Positions 10,862-20,077 are shown, counted from the stretch's first letter. The stretch is 64,000 nucleotides of DNA from Cohaesibacter sp. ES.047 (GCF_900215505.1 NZ_LT907844.1:186001-250000), one strand, 5' to 3'. The notes: a model not told the origin generated them from the sequence alone. Numbers and translations: made by a program.

Positions 10862-11646
10862 ATTTTCTCGATCCTTGCTGCCTGCGACAGCTGTTCTGGT
10901 GAAATGGTGTAGAGCGCATCGACAAAGGCCGTGGCAAAACTGCCCGGAGCGCTGGTTGTCTTGGCGGCAACCTCGCCTGCGTGGCCGTAGTAGGCAATGG
11001 CAGCTGCGGTTGCTTCCAGATGCGGCTGGCCCACGATAAAGGCGGCAATCACCCCATTGAGGGAGCAGCCAAGCGCGGTCACCAACGGCATCATGTCATG
11101 ACCATTGCGAACACGGTAAGCTGCTTGTCCATCAGTGATGAAATCTTCAGGCCCGGTGACCGCAACAATGCCGCCGATGGATTTGGCAAGCGCCCGTGCT
11201 CCGTCTTCGGCAGCGGTGACGCTGTCTGCGCTGTCTGCGCCCTTGCCTTTTGTCATGGCACCGGACACCGCCAGAATCTCGGACGCGTTGCCGCGAATGA
11301 TGCTGGGCTTCATCGCTATGAGCTGTGCCGAAGTGTCTCTGCGATAGGTCGTGGCTCCGGCGGCAACCGGATCGAGCACCCAGGGTGTGCCCGCCTTGTT
11401 GGCCCCATCGGCAGCGGCGACCATGCCCCGAACCCAGTCCGCGGACAGGGTGCCGATGTTGATCGTCAAAGCCGATGCGATTGCAGCAAATTCACCGGAT
11501 TCTTCTTCGGCATGCAGCATGGCAGGCGAAGCGCCCGACGACAGAATGACATTGGCCATGACATTCATCGCAACGAAGTTGGTGATATTCTGGATAAGTG
11601 GTGCGGTTTGCCGCATTTGGGAAAGGTGTTGGCCCCAGTCGGTCAT
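10858..11646 (-). CDS. thiM: Hydroxyethylthiazole kinase ThiM
   Basis: Phosphorylates the salvaged thiazole moiety. The 262-residue ribokinase-like protein shows NITNFVAMNVMANVILSSGASPAM, WVLDPVAAGATTYR, IIRGNASEI and the ATP-site region TALGCSLNGVIAAFIVG. The start is the ATG at 11646, with AGGAGG 7 nt upstream. The frame stays open to 11781, but that extension runs through the TPP riboswitch and is not coding. It is the first gene of the thi operon. ThiM-ThiE-ThiD together define salvage rather than de novo synthesis; thiC and thiG are not in the window. Confidence 0.95.
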   Translation of the reverse strand: MTDWGQHLSQMRQTAPLIQNITNFVAMNVMANVILSSGASPAMLHAEEESGEFAAIASALTINIGTLSADWVRGMVAAADGANKAGTPWVLDPVAAGATTYRRDTSAQLIAMKPSIIRGNASEILAVSGAMTKGKGADSADSVTAAEDGARALAKSIGGIVAVTGPEDFITDGQAAYRVRNGHDMMPLVTALGCSLNGVIAAFIVGQPHLEATAAAIAYYGHAGEVAAKTTSAPGSFATAFVDALYTISPEQLSQAARIEKI

Positions 11647-11721
11647 TCTCAATCCTCCTGAGGCGGATGGAATGACGTTGAGCCGCCCGAGGCCATCAAG
11701 ACCACATTCGGGCAAGTCCGC

Positions 11722-11795
11722 GACTTCCTCCGCCAGTACAAGCTGGTTCAGGTTCAAAGGGTTCATCTCAGCCCGATGCATCGGGCGCCCCTGTC
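11722..11795 (-). ncRNA. TPP riboswitch (THI element) upstream of thiM
   Basis: On the minus strand the conserved THI-box blocks occur in order: GGGGCGCCC, a small variable hairpin, GGGCTGAGA, ACCCTTTGAACCTGA, a CCAG/CTGG hairpin, and GCGGAGGAAGTC closing against the 5' GAC. It lies 76 nt upstream of the thiM start. Downstream, GCCCGA...TCGGGC can form a second hairpin before the Shine-Dalgarno, and CCTCAGGAGG places the ribosome site next to its own complement, so control of translation initiation is likely. This explains control of the whole thiMEDYZX operon by thiamine pyrophosphate. Confidence 0.95.
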
Positions 11796-11953
11796 ACAAG
11801 CGCAAGGTAAACACTTTTCGGTTTGGATGGAAAGGGAGGTCACGGTATTTTTATCGGCACCCTTTATTGCGGCGCATATGGCAAGGGCCGCCATTTAGGC
11901 AGCCCTATGAAATTCTATATATTTTTCAATAACTTTACGCGCATGTGCAGTGA

Positions 11954-11972
11954 CATCCGAATGGAACGGATG
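11954..11972 (-). other. Weak hairpin downstream of the ugp operon
   Basis: CATCCG and CGGATG form a 6-bp stem with a 7-nt loop 64 nt after the EEP gene stop. There is no T run. It is the only candidate I see for ending the ugp transcript before the thi promoter. Confidence 0.3.
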
Positions 11973-12035
11973 ATCGATGCCAAGGGATTTACCCTGTGCA
12001 CCACTGCCAAAGGGCGCGTGCTCGGGACATCTCGC

Positions 12036-13028
12036 TCAGAGCGTCACCGAACACAGCACACATTCATGATCGGACAGAGGGCCTTGATCATCAATCGCCT
12101 CCAGGAGCGGTCCAGACGTCCCGTCAAGGCCGCGCGAAAAAAACCAGTCGAGCTTCATCAAGGGCTCGTTGTTCGGCGTGATGAGGCTGCTACGGATGGT
12201 CATGCCGTCTGGCGTCAGATCCCAGCTATACCCCTGATCGCGGGCAAAATCGAACAGGGTTTCCTGACGCCAGTCATAGTCGGGCGGCACGTGATTGCCG
12301 GTGTTGAGATCACCGCCAATGAGGACGGGCATGTCAGGGGCAAAATCTTCGACGCACCTTAGCAATTTTGTGAACTCGGCCTTGCGGTAGTCGGCGTCCG
12401 CTGCGCTTTCCAGATGGGTGGAGACGACGCAAACCGGTCCGGCTTCGCTGTCGATGATGGCGGCAATGGCCATCCGCCCGCCCATGCGCGGCTCACCTGA
12501 GGCATCTTCGTGATCTGCACAGAACCAGCGGCCCTTCTCATCGAGCCGAAAGAGCGCCAGTTTCGTGAACGGCACGGTGGACAGGATGGCGTTGCCGTGC
12601 CAGCCAGACGCGTTGAAATCGTCCTTGCAGTAGGGCAGTTCAATCTCGCTGCCCAGTTCCAGTTCGAAGAATTCGACTCCATAGGCATAGTGCATGCCAA
12701 GAGCGCGGGCCATGTCGGCAGCGGTGTTGCGCTGGCCCGTCCGGGCCATGCCATTGTCCATTTCGCTTAACAGAATGATCGAAGGCCCATAGGGCGCAAT
12801 ATGGGCAGCGCTGCGACCCGGGAAATAACAGCGCTCCATGTTCCATGCCGCGACTTTGAAATTTCGCGGCAGTTTGGCCAAAGAGCCGTCGCCGCCCACT
12901 TCAAGCGAGGTCATGGCGGGGATGTCCGCCAAGAGCGCGCGATGCACCTCAGGGACGCGTTCGGCCGACTGAATCCGAGCGCGCTCCTCCTTGGTAATAT
13001 CAGGAAGACGAGAAACCAAGGTCGTCAT
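12036..13028 (-). CDS. Endonuclease/exonuclease/phosphatase (EEP) family protein in the ugp operon
   Basis: Metal-dependent phosphoesterase of the EEP (DNase I-like) fold, 330 residues, no signal peptide. Motifs in order: WNMER, LLSEMD (metal Glu), [33 protein letters not shown] and LSDHECV (catalytic His/Asp). It overlaps ugpC by 4 nt and closes the operon, the place where E. coli has ugpQ, a glycerophosphodiester phosphodiesterase of an unrelated fold. The position suggests it may cleave imported glycerophosphodiesters in the cytoplasm, but this is inference; a nuclease or sphingomyelinase-like activity is equally open from sequence. Confidence 0.82.
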   Translation of the reverse strand: MTTLVSRLPDITKEERARIQSAERVPEVHRALLADIPAMTSLEVGGDGSLAKLPRNFKVAAWNMERCYFPGRSAAHIAPYGPSIILLSEMDNGMARTGQRNTAADMARALGMHYAYGVEFFELELGSEIELPYCKDDFNASGWHGNAILSTVPFTKLALFRLDEKGRWFCADHEDASGEPRMGGRMAIAAIIDSEAGPVCVVSTHLESAADADYRKAEFTKLLRCVEDFAPDMPVLIGGDLNTGNHVPPDYDWRQETLFDFARDQGYSWDLTPDGMTIRSSLITPNNEPLMKLDWFFSRGLDGTSGPLLEAIDDQGPLSDHECVLCSVTL

Positions 13029-14086
13029 AGACGGACACCTGTATCGACAGCAAAGAAATGGGTCACATCGGGACCAATCGCGACCGAAACCGGACCGGTC
13101 TTGGCATCAACCGTCTTGGGAACGCTGACCGAGAAATCCTGATCCGCCAGCTTGCCGTGCAGCAGATGGTTTGCACCCAGTTCCTCGACGATGTCGACAT
13201 CAAAGGTCATGGTGCCCTCTGCCCCCTCGGGAGCAACAATGATGTCTTCGGGGCGAACACCGAACAGGAACTCACTGGCTTCCTTTTTGGGGGCTGCAAG
13301 GTCAAGATCAGAGCCGTTGCCAAGATTGATCTTTCCCTCGTCCGTGCGGTGGGCTTTCAAAAGGTTCATCGGCGGCGCGCCCATGAAACCGGCCACGAAG
13401 GTGGAAGCGGGTTGATTGTAGATCTCGGACGGGGTGCCGATCTGTTCGACGCGGCCTTCGTTGAGCACGATGATGCGGTCGGCCATGGTCATGGCCTCGA
13501 TCTGGTCGTGGGTCACATAGACGGCGGTGACGCCAAGGCGTCGCTGCAGAGAACGAATCTCGATGCGCATCTGGTTGCGCAGCTTGGCATCGAGGTTGGA
13601 GAGCGGTTCATCGAACAGGAACAGCTCGGGATTGCGCACGATGGCGCGCCCCATGGCAACACGCTGGCGCTGACCACCCGAAAGCTGGCTGGGGCGACGC
13701 CCCAGATAGTCTGAGAGGTTCAGCATCTTGGCTGCGTCCTTGACCTTCTGCTCGATCTCGGCTTTCGGCAGGCCCCGGTTTTTGAGGCCATAGGCCATGT
13801 TTTTGGCGACCGTCATGTGCGGGTAGAGCGCATAATTCTGAAACACCATGGCGATGTTGCGCCCGGCGGGATCGACATCATTGACGACGCGCTGGCCAAT
13901 GGTGATGGTGCCGCCGCTGATTTCCTCCAGCCCAGCGATCATGCGCAGCAAGGTGGACTTGCCACAGCCCGAGGGGCCAACGAGCACGACAAATTCGCCA
14001 TCGGGGATCTTGAAATTGCAGGGTTTGACCGCTTCAACGCCGTTCGCATAGATCTTGCGGACCATATCAAGAGATACTGTTGTCAT
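13025..14086 (-). CDS. ugpC: sn-glycerol-3-phosphate ABC transporter ATPase UgpC
   Basis: ATPase of a carbohydrate-type (CUT1) importer. Walker [11 protein letters not shown]-loop [22 protein letters not shown], signature LSGGQRQR, Walker B LFLFDEP and switch [10 protein letters not shown] are all intact. A C-terminal OB-type (TOBE) regulatory domain starts near residue 240 with [12 protein letters not shown]. Length 353 matches UgpC/MalK. It follows ugpE by 10 nt and overlaps the EEP gene by 4 nt. Confidence 0.92.
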   Translation of the reverse strand: MTTVSLDMVRKIYANGVEAVKPCNFKIPDGEFVVLVGPSGCGKSTLLRMIAGLEEISGGTITIGQRVVNDVDPAGRNIAMVFQNYALYPHMTVAKNMAYGLKNRGLPKAEIEQKVKDAAKMLNLSDYLGRRPSQLSGGQRQRVAMGRAIVRNPELFLFDEPLSNLDAKLRNQMRIEIRSLQRRLGVTAVYVTHDQIEAMTMADRIIVLNEGRVEQIGTPSEIYNQPASTFVAGFMGAPPMNLLKAHRTDEGKINLGNGSDLDLAAPKKEASEFLFGVRPEDIIVAPEGAEGTMTFDVDIVEELGANHLLHGKLADQDFSVSVPKTVDAKTGPVSVAIGPDVTHFFAVDTGVRL

Positions 14087-14096
14087 TGTGGTGTCC

Positions 14097-15002
14097 TTAT
14101 TTGTCAGACTCGGTCAGGCCCTTGACGAACCAGCTCTGGAAGAAGATGACGACGGCGACCGGCGGGATGACCGCGAGGATCGCCAAAAGGTTGCCGCGGC
14201 CATATTCGGGGATCTGCCCGTCATACATGGTTTGGGTGATCTGCTTGATGCCGCGCAGCAGCGTAAACATGTCTTCATCTGTGGTGATCATGGTCGGCCA
14301 GAGATACTGGTTCCAGCCATAGACGAACATGATGATGAAGATCGCCGCGATCATCGTGCGCGACAGAGGCACGAGGATATCGATGAAGAATTTGAACGGC
14401 CCGGCCCCATCGATGCGCGCCGCTTCCGCCAGTTCCTCCGGCACCGACAAAAAGAATTGCCGGAAGAAGAAGGTGGCCGTCGCCGACGCGATGAGCGGCA
14501 CGATAAGGCCGGTGTATGTGTTGAGCAGGCCAAGCTGCTGCACGATCTCGTAGGACGGCAGGATCCGCACCTCGAGTGGCAACAGAAGCGTGGTGAAGAT
14601 CAGCCAGAAGGCAAGGGTCGCAAAGCGCAGCCGAAAATAGACAATGGCATAGGCAGCCATCATCGAGATAATGATCTTGCCCAGAGCAAAGCCGACACCC
14701 AAGATGAGCGAATTCTTGAACATCGCCAGGCCTGTGTTCTCACCGGCAAAACCGGATGCGCCGAACAGGGCCTTGTTGAGGTTGGAGCCAAACTCGTCGC
14801 CGATGCTCAAGGATGGGCCGTGTTTGAGAATTTCCACGTCGGAGACGGTGGTCATCTGAAGCACCATCAAGAGCGGCACCATCATGATGAGTGCCCCGAT
14901 GATAAGGATGATGTGATCAAAGATCACCCCGATCCTGATTCGACGCCTCGGATGGCTTGGTAGCGCAGTCTCGACACCGGTGGTTTGTGCAATATCAGTC
15001 AT
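14097..15002 (-). CDS. ugpE: sn-glycerol-3-phosphate ABC transporter permease UgpE
   Basis: Second inner-membrane permease of the Ugp importer. It has about six membrane segments, a first helix at residues 27-48 ([21 protein letters not shown]) and the EAA loop [27 protein letters not shown]. Length 301 is slightly longer than E. coli UgpE (281) because of an N-terminal extension before the first helix. It starts 11 nt after ugpA. Confidence 0.9.
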   Translation of the reverse strand: MTDIAQTTGVETALPSHPRRRIRIGVIFDHIILIIGALIMMVPLLMVLQMTTVSDVEILKHGPSLSIGDEFGSNLNKALFGASGFAGENTGLAMFKNSLILGVGFALGKIIISMMAAYAIVYFRLRFATLAFWLIFTTLLLPLEVRILPSYEIVQQLGLLNTYTGLIVPLIASATATFFFRQFFLSVPEELAEAARIDGAGPFKFFIDILVPLSRTMIAAIFIIMFVYGWNQYLWPTMITTDEDMFTLLRGIKQITQTMYDGQIPEYGRGNLLAILAVIPPVAVVIFFQSWFVKGLTESDK

Positions 15003-15013
15003 GGAACAACACC

Positions 15014-15898
15014 TTATGTGTAGTGAATACGCCGCTCGACAAGGCGGAACTGGAAGATCGTCATGGCAAGGACCAGCACCATCAGAATGACCGACTGGGC
15101 CGACGAGCCCCCCAGATCATTGCCCCGGAAGCCGTCCACATAGACTTTGTAGACAAGGGTCATCGGGTTGGAGGCAGGCTCCCCGCGCAGGATCGTGTCG
15201 ATCGTGCCGAAGGTGTCGAACAGCGAATAGGTGAAGTTGGTGATCAGCAGGAAAAAGCCGGTGGGTGCCAACAGCGGAAAGGTGACATCCCAGAAGCGGC
15301 GAAAGGCCGAATTGTTATCAATGCGGGCCGCTTCGATGATGGCGCGCGGAATGGACTGAAGGCCGGACAGGAAGAAAATGAAATTGACCGGGATCTGTTT
15401 CCAGACCGAGGCAAGGATCATGGCCGCGGCAGTGTCGTTGTAATCGAGACCAACGCGGAAATCATACCCAAACGCATAATCAAGGAAGTTGGTCAACGGC
15501 CCCCAGCGCTGGGAAAACATGACCAGAAAGATGAAACCGGCAACAGGCGGCGCGACAGCATAGACCCACATCAGGAGCGTACGGTAGGCCTTGGCACCGC
15601 GGATCACCTTGTCGGCCTTGACGGCAAACAACAGAGCCAGCGCCAACGAAAAGAAGGTGACGGAAACGGAGAAGAAGACCGTGAAGCCTGCGATCTTGAG
15701 ATATTCTGCGTTGTTGAGGATATCCGTATAGTTATCCAGTCCCACGAAGGTGGAGCCAAAGCCGAATGGGTCTTCGAGATAGAAGGACAGGTTCAGGGCC
15801 TGAAGGGCGGGCCAGTAGAAGAAAATGAAAATGATCGAAAGCTGCGGCAGCAGGAACAGCATGGGCAGCCATTTGTTGTTGAATCCGGCGCGTTTCAC
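15014..15898 (-). CDS. ugpA: sn-glycerol-3-phosphate ABC transporter permease UgpA
   Basis: First inner-membrane permease of the Ugp importer, 294 residues, close in length to E. coli UgpA (295). It opens with a short basic tail and a helix (LPMLFLLPQLSIIFIFFYWPA), then LSFYLEDPFGFGSTFVGLDNY, and has the EAA loop SIPRAIIEAARIDNNSAFRR. It is separated from ugpB by 122 nt that hold a strong hairpin. Confidence 0.92.
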   Translation of the reverse strand: MKRAGFNNKWLPMLFLLPQLSIIFIFFYWPALQALNLSFYLEDPFGFGSTFVGLDNYTDILNNAEYLKIAGFTVFFSVSVTFFSLALALLFAVKADKVIRGAKAYRTLLMWVYAVAPPVAGFIFLVMFSQRWGPLTNFLDYAFGYDFRVGLDYNDTAAAMILASVWKQIPVNFIFFLSGLQSIPRAIIEAARIDNNSAFRRFWDVTFPLLAPTGFFLLITNFTYSLFDTFGTIDTILRGEPASNPMTLVYKVYVDGFRGNDLGGSSAQSVILMVLVLAMTIFQFRLVERRIHYT

Positions 15899-15973
15899 GT
15901 CTGAGCCTCTTGATCCTGGCGCACAGCATCAGGTCTCAAAGGATTGAGCCAGAGCTGCCGCACATCAAAGATC

Positions 15974-16002
15974 GAGACGGCCGCGCCTTGCGCGACCGTC
16001 TC
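15974..16002 (-). other. Intercistronic hairpin between ugpB and ugpA
   Basis: GAGACGG and CCGTCTC form a 7-bp stem, extended past one mismatch by CGCG/CGCG with a 5-nt loop. It lies just after the ugpB stop. No T run follows on the minus strand, so partial termination or 3' stabilisation of the ugpB message is more likely than full termination. Confidence 0.65.
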
Positions 16003-16020
16003 ATGAACAATCAGAAGGGT

Positions 16021-17328
16021 TTACTTCTGGGTCTTGGCGAAACGCTCGAGAAGGGCATTGCCATCTTTCTCGATGGTTGCCAGAGCGGTGTCGATGTCGG
16101 TTTCACCGTTGAGGAAACGGGTGAACTCGCGGTTTTCGACATCGCGAATCTGAACGTAGAAGCCCATGCGGTAGCCGCGGGTGTTTTCACCAGCCTGCAA
16201 GGAGAGCTGTTTGATGCCCACTTCGGCAGCCGGGAAGCGATCATAGTGACCGTCTTTCTTGGCGAGCTCGTAAGCTGCGGTGGTGATGGGAACATAACCG
16301 GATTCCTTGTGCCAGAAATACTGGATTTCAGGAGAGGTCATGAACTCGAAGAAAGCAGCGGTTGCCTTGTTTTCTTCTGCAGACTTGCCGGACATGGCAA
16401 ACAGGGCTGCGCCACCGATGAAGGTCTGATAGCCTTCCTTGGTGATGGATTCCCAGTAAGGCAGGTTGGTTGCGGACCATTTGAAGTCGAGGTTTTTCTG
16501 CAAGAGGCCGCCAAAGGAGCCTGAAGAGCCGATCCAGAGGCCAACTTTGCCTTCTTCGAACTGAGACTGATTGTCACCCCAGGAGGTGCCGAAGAAACCG
16601 AAGTAACCTTCATCGAGCCATTCCTTGACCTTGCTCCAGTGCATTTTCTGCTCAGGAGAATTGATCAGGATTTTGGTGCCATCAGCACCAGCATAGCCGT
16701 TGTTGTTGGTGGCGAACGGCAGGTTGTGGCGGGAGAAGAAGTTCTCGACGAATTCCCAAGGCAGGTGAGACTGCACGAAAGGAATGTAACCGGCTTTTTT
16801 CAAAGCAGGAGCGGTAATTTTTTCAAACTCTTCGTAGGTCACCGGTGCTTCAACGCCAGCTTTTTTCAAAGCATCTTCGTTGTAGTACATGATGGGTGAA
16901 GAGGAGTTGAACGGCATGCCGATCATTTTGCCGTCGTTGTCGGCATAGAAATAACGAACACCGGAAATGTAGTTTTCGATGTTGAAGTCGATGCCGTTGT
17001 CTGCCAGCAGATCCTGAACAGGAACCGTTGCACCTTTGGCGCCGATGATGGTTGCGGAACCAGCATCGAAGACCTGCATGATGTTTGGCTGTTCGCCAGC
17101 GCGGAAAGCGGCGATACCAGCGGTCAGGGTGTCTTCATAGCCACCTTTGAAAACCGGTGTGACTTTGTAGTCATCCTGGGAAGCATTGAATTTTTCGGCA
17201 ATGGCGTTGACGGTCTCGCCCAGCTGACCACCCATAGCGTGCCACCAGGTGATTTCGGTTTCAGCGTAAGCAGCACCAGTCATCAGGCTCAGCGCGGCGC
17301 TGGCTGCAGCAAGTTTCAGAAAATTCAT
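16021..17328 (-). CDS. ugpB: sn-glycerol-3-phosphate-binding periplasmic protein UgpB
   Basis: High-affinity solute-binding protein of the Ugp importer. A signal peptide (MNFLKLAAASAALSLMTGAAYA) is followed by EITWWHAMGGQLGETVNAI, YKVTPVFKGGYEDTLTAGI and PFNSSSPIMYYNEDALKKAG, which align with the E. coli UgpB blocks WHSMEGELG, YKGNYEQSLSAGIAAFR and PFNSSTPVLYYN. Mature length is typical (435 residues in all). The frame runs open to 17496, but only the ATG at 17328 gives an export signal. It is the first gene of ugpBAEC-EEP and is divergent from a LacI regulator. Confidence 0.93.
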   Translation of the reverse strand: MNFLKLAAASAALSLMTGAAYAETEITWWHAMGGQLGETVNAIAEKFNASQDDYKVTPVFKGGYEDTLTAGIAAFRAGEQPNIMQVFDAGSATIIGAKGATVPVQDLLADNGIDFNIENYISGVRYFYADNDGKMIGMPFNSSSPIMYYNEDALKKAGVEAPVTYEEFEKITAPALKKAGYIPFVQSHLPWEFVENFFSRHNLPFATNNNGYAGADGTKILINSPEQKMHWSKVKEWLDEGYFGFFGTSWGDNQSQFEEGKVGLWIGSSGSFGGLLQKNLDFKWSATNLPYWESITKEGYQTFIGGAALFAMSGKSAEENKATAAFFEFMTSPEIQYFWHKESGYVPITTAAYELAKKDGHYDRFPAAEVGIKQLSLQAGENTRGYRMGFYVQIRDVENREFTRFLNGETDIDTALATIEKDGNALLERFAKTQK

Positions 17329-17688
17329 TGTTTGCTCCAAGCAAATTTGCCAATTTGGCGTTTGGTATTTGAATGTGTCCTCTTCTGCCCAATGGGCCAG
17401 CTTCGGACGCCCCCTATTGCCGGGCTGACCCGACAGAAACACAGACATGGCAGCAATCCTGAAGCTTGAAACGCCGCTCCAAACCCGAGCGCGCAATCAA
17501 CCTTCCAACCACTCACCCGACGCGCGCCGACCAGCGCACCCTTGAAAACAAAAAGCGGGTCGTTGATGTGCCTTTTGGCTTGCCACCAGTCTGCACACGT
17601 GTTCACATACAAGTTGAAAGTAACAGTCATGTGACGCATGAGTCAGGTCATAAAAACTTCATTTGAGCACGCGGAAGGTTCAAGCTTC
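17329..17688. promoter_or_regulatory. ugpB / LacI-regulator divergent control region
   Basis: About 360 bp without a gene. Two overlapping perfect palindromes lie 13-31 bp upstream of ugpB: GCAAATTTGC (17341-17350) and GCCAATTTGGC (17349-17359). A perfect 8-bp palindrome ACACGTGT lies at 17595-17602, and an inverted repeat TGAC-N6-GTCA at 17632-17645 sits just before the chosen LacI start. These are candidate operators for the LacI protein. PhoB boxes, expected for ugp in enterics, were not recognised. Confidence 0.5.
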
Positions 17689-18723
17689 ATGTCCGGAGAT
17701 GACGGCGAGAACAAAGACTATACAGGGACCCGGCGCAGCAAAAGGGTTACCGCTTCGGAGGTCGCCAAGGCGGCCGGGGTGTCGCGCCCGGCTGTTTCGC
17801 GCGCGTTCACGCCGGGGGCCTATCTTGACAATGCCAAGCGCGAGCTGATCCTTGAGACCGCCATGCAACTGGGCTATCGCCCCAATGCGCTGGCGGCCAG
17901 TCTTCACGGCACCAGCACCAATCTCGTCGGTGTGGTCGCAGGTGATCTCAACAATCATTACGATTCAGAATTCATCGCCCGGCTTGTTGCGCAGCTCAAC
18001 GCGGCGAATAAATGGCCGATTGTTCTGGGAGGCGGTGACAGGTCGGTCAGCAAGCATGCGATCCTGTCACTGCTCAATTATCCACTCGATGCTCTGATCA
18101 TACGCGGTGGCAGCATTCCCTCTTCGCTGATTTCCGACTGTGAGAAGCTCAGTATCCCGCTGCTTTTCTCGGGCCATGTCGTCAACGCGCCCTATACGGA
18201 CTGCATTTGCTGCCGCAACGGGGTGGGCACATCCATGGCCGTTGAATTGCTCGTCGGGCGGGGCCGCACGGCATTCGGCTTCATCGGTGGTCCGAAGACG
18301 CGCACCTCATCGAACGAACGCTTGTCCGGGCTTTCTGACAGATTGGCAGAATTCGGGTTGGAATTGCAGGGTGTCGAGCATTCTGACTACACCTATGAGG
18401 GCGGGCGGGAAGCGTTGACACGCATGATCGACCAGCAACCGCTCGACGCAATCATATGCGCCAATGACGCCATGGCGCTCGGCGCCCTTTCGGCAGCGCA
18501 GTCGGAACTCGAGCTGAGGGTGCCCGAGGATCTTTCGATTATCGGCTTTGACGACATTCTCATGGCGTCATGGCCCGATTTCAACCTGACGACCATCCGC
18601 AACCCGCTGGAGACGACCGTCAGCGAGATCCTGCGTTTGCTCGAGGAAAGACTGGACAATCCTGAAAAGCCGGGAGAAATCTGTATGCTTGACCCGATCC
18701 TGCTTGAGCGCGGCACCCACTAG
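17689..18723 (+). CDS. LacI-family transcriptional regulator
   Basis: Repressor-type regulator with an N-terminal LacI helix-turn-helix (VTASEVAKAAGVSRPAVSRAF, about residues 18-38 from this start) and hinge (ALAASLHG), then a periplasmic-binding-protein-like sensor domain. It is 344 residues long with all usual regions. The ATG at 17689 is chosen because GGAAGG precedes it and the upstream ATG at 17638 overlaps an inverted repeat; both are possible. Divergent placement next to ugpB makes the ugp operon its likely target, with a sugar- or polyol-phosphate-like ligand. That link is inferred only from position. Confidence 0.88.
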   Translation: MSGDDGENKDYTGTRRSKRVTASEVAKAAGVSRPAVSRAFTPGAYLDNAKRELILETAMQLGYRPNALAASLHGTSTNLVGVVAGDLNNHYDSEFIARLVAQLNAANKWPIVLGGGDRSVSKHAILSLLNYPLDALIIRGGSIPSSLISDCEKLSIPLLFSGHVVNAPYTDCICCRNGVGTSMAVELLVGRGRTAFGFIGGPKTRTSSNERLSGLSDRLAEFGLELQGVEHSDYTYEGGREALTRMIDQQPLDAIICANDAMALGALSAAQSELELRVPEDLSIIGFDDILMASWPDFNLTTIRNPLETTVSEILRLLEERLDNPEKPGEICMLDPILLERGTH

Positions 18724-18775
18724 CGCTTAAAAGGATAGGATGACTTCACACTCCCAATGCTGACGGAGCGCTGGC

Positions 18776-18976
18776 ATGAACCTGATCGACACCTCTCATC
18801 CGATGCTGCGTCCCTTATGGGTTCGCTTGCTGACCACTCTGGCTCCCAGCGCCTGGGCGCTGTTCGAGCTGTCACTGGGCAATGTGACCTGGGCCGTGAT
18901 GTTCGGCGTGGTGGGATGCCTATGCCTCTTCTCCCTCATCCTCACCTATAAGGACCCGGGCGAGCCGGAGGAATAG
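18776..18976 (+). CDS. Small membrane protein (DUF3329-like)
   Basis: A 66-residue protein beginning MNLIDTSHPMLRPLWVRLLTTLAPSAWALFELSLGN, with two hydrophobic segments (about residues 17-33 and 37-56) and an acidic tail (DPGEPEE). This HPxxRPLWxR...WALFE...G pattern recurs in small alphaproteobacterial proteins that I associate with DUF3329. Function is unknown. It lies 52 nt after the LacI gene and 58 nt before the dehydratase gene, on the same strand. Confidence 0.7.
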   Translation: MNLIDTSHPMLRPLWVRLLTTLAPSAWALFELSLGNVTWAVMFGVVGCLCLFSLILTYKDPGEPEE

Positions 18977-19034
18977 CAGACCGTTTTTTCACCCATTGAT
19001 TATTCCCTGTCCCGATCATCAGGAACGCGCTGCC

Positions 19035-20018
19035 ATGACGACCTCTCTTGCCATCTCTATTGACGACATTCATCGCGCAGCCGAGCGCCTGAAAGGCCAT
19101 GCGGTGCGAACGCCCCTGCTCGAGTTCGCCCCACTCAATGCCGTTGTGGGACGGCGGGTTCTGGTCAAGTTCGAAGGGGTCCAGCACACCGGGTCGTTCA
19201 AATTCCGCGGAGCTTTCAATCGGCTGTCCGCCATTGCGCCGGATGACCGTGCGGGCGGCGTCGTTGCCTGGTCCTCGGGCAACCATGCGCAAGGGGTCGC
19301 CTACGCGGCCCAGATGCTGGGGATCTCCGCAACCATTGTCATGCCCGGCGATGCCCCCCGGATCAAGGTGAACAACACGCTGGCCTATGGCGCCGACATC
19401 GTCACCTATGATCGCTACAGCGAATCCCGCGAGGAGATCGCCATCGGCATCGCCAAGGAGCGTGGGGCCGTGATTGTCCCCTCCTACAACGACCCGATGA
19501 TCATTGCCGGTCAGGGAACGGCGGGTCTGGAAATCCTCGAACAGGCAGCAGAGCTTGGTGCCTCGGTGGGAACGGTTGTCGCCTGTTGTGGCGGAGGGGG
19601 ACTGACGTCAGGCATCGCGACTGCCGTCAAGTCACAGATTGCGGATGCTGCCATCTTTGCCGCCGAACCGGAGGGGTTCGATTCCATGGGCCGGTCTCTC
19701 AGAAGCGACCATGCGATTGGCAATGATGAAGGTGCCCGCTCCATTTGCGATGCCCTGCAATCACCGCTGCCCGGCGAGATGACGCTCGCGATCAATCGCC
19801 ATCTGGGTGTCGGCGGACTAGCCGTGTCAGACGACGAAGTTCGAAACGCGGTGCGCTTTGCATTTGAAAAGCTCAAGCTGGTGGCCGAACCCGGCGGCGC
19901 GGCGGCGTTGGCTGCAGCCCTTTCTGGCAAGGTGCCCGACAATGGCGGCGCGCTGGCACTGACGATTTCCGGCTCAAATGTCGACGAGGATGTGTTTCGC
20001 GACATTCTTACTCAATAG
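19035..20018 (+). CDS. PLP-dependent threonine/serine dehydratase family enzyme
   Basis: Fold-type II PLP enzyme that deaminates a hydroxy-amino acid to a 2-oxo acid. The PLP lysine lies in SFKFRGA (about residue 55), the substrate loop is SSGNHAQG, and the phosphate-binding glycine loop is CCGGGGLTSG. At 327 residues it lacks the C-terminal ACT regulatory domain of biosynthetic IlvA, so it is a catabolic-type enzyme: threonine dehydratase, serine racemase/dehydratase or threo-3-hydroxyaspartate ammonia-lyase. Sequence alone does not separate these. The ATG at 19035 is preferred to an in-frame start at 18996 because it follows AGGAACG. Confidence 0.87.
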   Translation: MTTSLAISIDDIHRAAERLKGHAVRTPLLEFAPLNAVVGRRVLVKFEGVQHTGSFKFRGAFNRLSAIAPDDRAGGVVAWSSGNHAQGVAYAAQMLGISATIVMPGDAPRIKVNNTLAYGADIVTYDRYSESREEIAIGIAKERGAVIVPSYNDPMIIAGQGTAGLEILEQAAELGASVGTVVACCGGGGLTSGIATAVKSQIADAAIFAAEPEGFDSMGRSLRSDHAIGNDEGARSICDALQSPLPGEMTLAINRHLGVGGLAVSDDEVRNAVRFAFEKLKLVAEPGGAAALAAALSGKVPDNGGALALTISGSNVDEDVFRDILTQ

Positions 20019-20030
20019 CAGAATAAAAGC

Positions 20031-20066
20031 GCCACCCTGCCTAGCCAAAAGCGCTCACAGGGTGGC
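20031..20066. terminator. Hairpin between the dehydratase and inositol-phosphatase genes
   Basis: GCCACCCTG (20031-20039) and CAGGGTGGC (20058-20066) are a perfect 9-bp inverted repeat between convergent genes. No strong T run is present on either strand. Confidence 0.6.
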
Positions 20067-20077
20067 CAAAAGAACCG

